NCBI GenBank assembly: GCA_003510795.1
Contig: DOKP01000038.1
Coordinates: forward strand, 8,861-22,483
From: Candidatus Moraniibacteriota bacterium
GTDB lineage: Bacteria; Patescibacteriota; Minisyncoccia; Moranbacterales; UBA9337
Length of the DNA stretch: 13,623 nucleotides
Direction: 5' to 3'
The notes below the pieces were generated by a model, which saw only the letters and a list, made by a program, of their open reading frames with translations, was not told the DNA's origin and ran no database searches. The translations under genes were made by a program, and so were the position numbers. Below, piece after piece: positions 13,086 to 13,623 of the stretch. Within the stretch, counting starts at the first letter, position 1. Each line of letters starts with the position of its first letter.

Positions 13086-13586
13086 TTACATATTATCATA
13101 AGTTTCCATTTCATTCCCTACCAATGAATATTCCACGCCCGCTTCTTTGAAAATTTCACGACTTCTCTCTCCGCCATGGTAATCCTTGGTACAAACTACT
13201 CTTTTTATTCCCGCATTAATAATCATCTTAGCGCAAGTATAGCAAGGCGTCATATGACAATAAATAGTTGCACCATCTAGTGCCACTCCGAATCTAGCCG
13301 CATTAGCAATGGCATTTTGTTCATTATGGGCGGTTCTGATGCAATGCTGTGTTTTAGCTCCATCTTCATGAATAACAGTATGCATTTCATGCCCGACATC
13401 ATCACAATGAGCTGTACCAATCGGTGAACCCACATACCCAGTTGATAATATTCTATTATTATTAACAACCACACATCCTGACCTGCCTCGATCACATGTT
13501 CCTCGAGTCCTTATTGCCTGAACTAAATTTAAAAAATATTCATCCCAAGATGGCCTCACATATTTTTCTTGTTTATTTTCACCCAT
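13086..13586 (-). CDS. dCMP deaminase (deoxycytidylate deaminase family)
   Basis: Zinc enzyme converting dCMP to dUMP, the entry of this cluster into dTMP synthesis. The 166 residues are a normal length. The catalytic zinc site is H87-N-E89 and P-C-Y-T-C (Cys115, Cys118), with the proton shuttle Glu89. The N-terminal R-P-S-W-D-E-Y-F (11-18) and R-G-T-C-D-R (28-33) are typical of the dCMP deaminase and ComEB group, and G-Y-V-G-S-P (50-55) is the family's substrate loop. The conserved H-A-E is H-N-E here, a substitution also seen in other members as I recall. It begins the cluster as visible; the promoter, if nearby, is outside the window. The frame starts at the ATG at 13586, next to a heptamer repeat. 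Confidence 0.93.
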   Translation of the reverse strand: MGENKQEKYVRPSWDEYFLNLVQAIRTRGTCDRGRSGCVVVNNNRILSTGYVGSPIGTAHCDDVGHEMHTVIHEDGAKTQHCIRTAHNEQNAIANAARFGVALDGATIYCHMTPCYTCAKMIINAGIKRVVCTKDYHGGERSREIFKEAGVEYSLVGNEMETYDNM

Positions 13587-13593
13587 AATGCTT

Positions 13594-13623
13594 AGTTTTT
13601 AGTTATCAGTTCACGGTTCACAG
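13594..13623. repeat. degenerate 7-base tandem repeat at the window edge
   Basis: Four consecutive heptamers on plus, AGTTTTT, AGTTATC, AGTTCAC and GGTTCAC, followed by AG at the end of the window. They share (A/G)GTT at positions 1-4 of each unit. The array probably continues beyond 13623. It lies directly upstream of the dCMP deaminase start, within its 5' region. Confidence 0.5.

Noticed and set aside
13277..13495. 72-codon alternative minus frame within dCMP deaminase
   Set aside because: Overlaps the zinc-site coding region in another frame; no support.
1..13623. CRISPR array, tRNA, rRNA, transposase or prophage structural genes
   Set aside because: No regular direct repeats with spacers, no cloverleaf-like or rRNA-like segment, and no mobile-element proteins were seen on either strand.

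Overview
The window is AT-rich, gene-dense bacterial DNA using the standard code (TGG for Trp, no in-frame TGA in any gene). Compact genes, mostly without Shine-Dalgarno (SD) sequences, together with an O-antigen-ligase/TPR membrane protein, a small CYTH protein, unusual Tmk and ThyX variants and intergenic palindromic repeats, suggest a member of the Candidate Phyla Radiation (Patescibacteria, Parcubacteria-like). That assignment is an inference. I see no rRNA, tRNA, CRISPR array, transposase or integrase.

Layout. (1) 47-3021, minus: thioredoxin, then an 862-residue O-antigen-ligase-type membrane protein with a TPR tail. (2) 3102-3171: back-to-back sigma70-type promoters, then a class A penicillin-binding protein on plus (3207-5393). 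(3) 5420-6585: a rubredoxin-ferritin (rubrerythrin-like) gene on minus, a repeat and palindrome-rich spacer, and an unrecognised 71-residue Met-rich protein with a strong SD and a long structured-looking leader. (4) 6586-8058: gatB on minus with its own terminator. (5) 8221-13586: a minus-strand nucleotide cluster read in the order dCMP deaminase, P-loop (d)NMP kinase-like protein, double-domain ThyX-like protein, single-domain ThyX, Tmk-like protein, dUTPase, CYTH protein.

The cluster forms a nearly complete route to dTTP. dCMP deaminase and dUTPase both supply dUMP, ThyX methylates it to dTMP, and one or both P-loop kinases phosphorylate the product.

The most interesting material is in this cluster. 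The 451-residue ThyX-like protein appears to be two fused ThyX folds with complementary motif loss: the first keeps the E-x-S-x-R-Y part and an N-x-R, while the second keeps R-H-R. Beside it lies a second, conventional ThyX that is clearly GC-richer, has a strong SD and is bracketed by terminators, like an inserted cassette. The Tmk-like protein has lost the Walker A lysine (K to Q) and the Asp of its DRY motif. The other notable item is the small Met-rich protein, which carries the spacing G-M-x2-M-x2-G-M twice.
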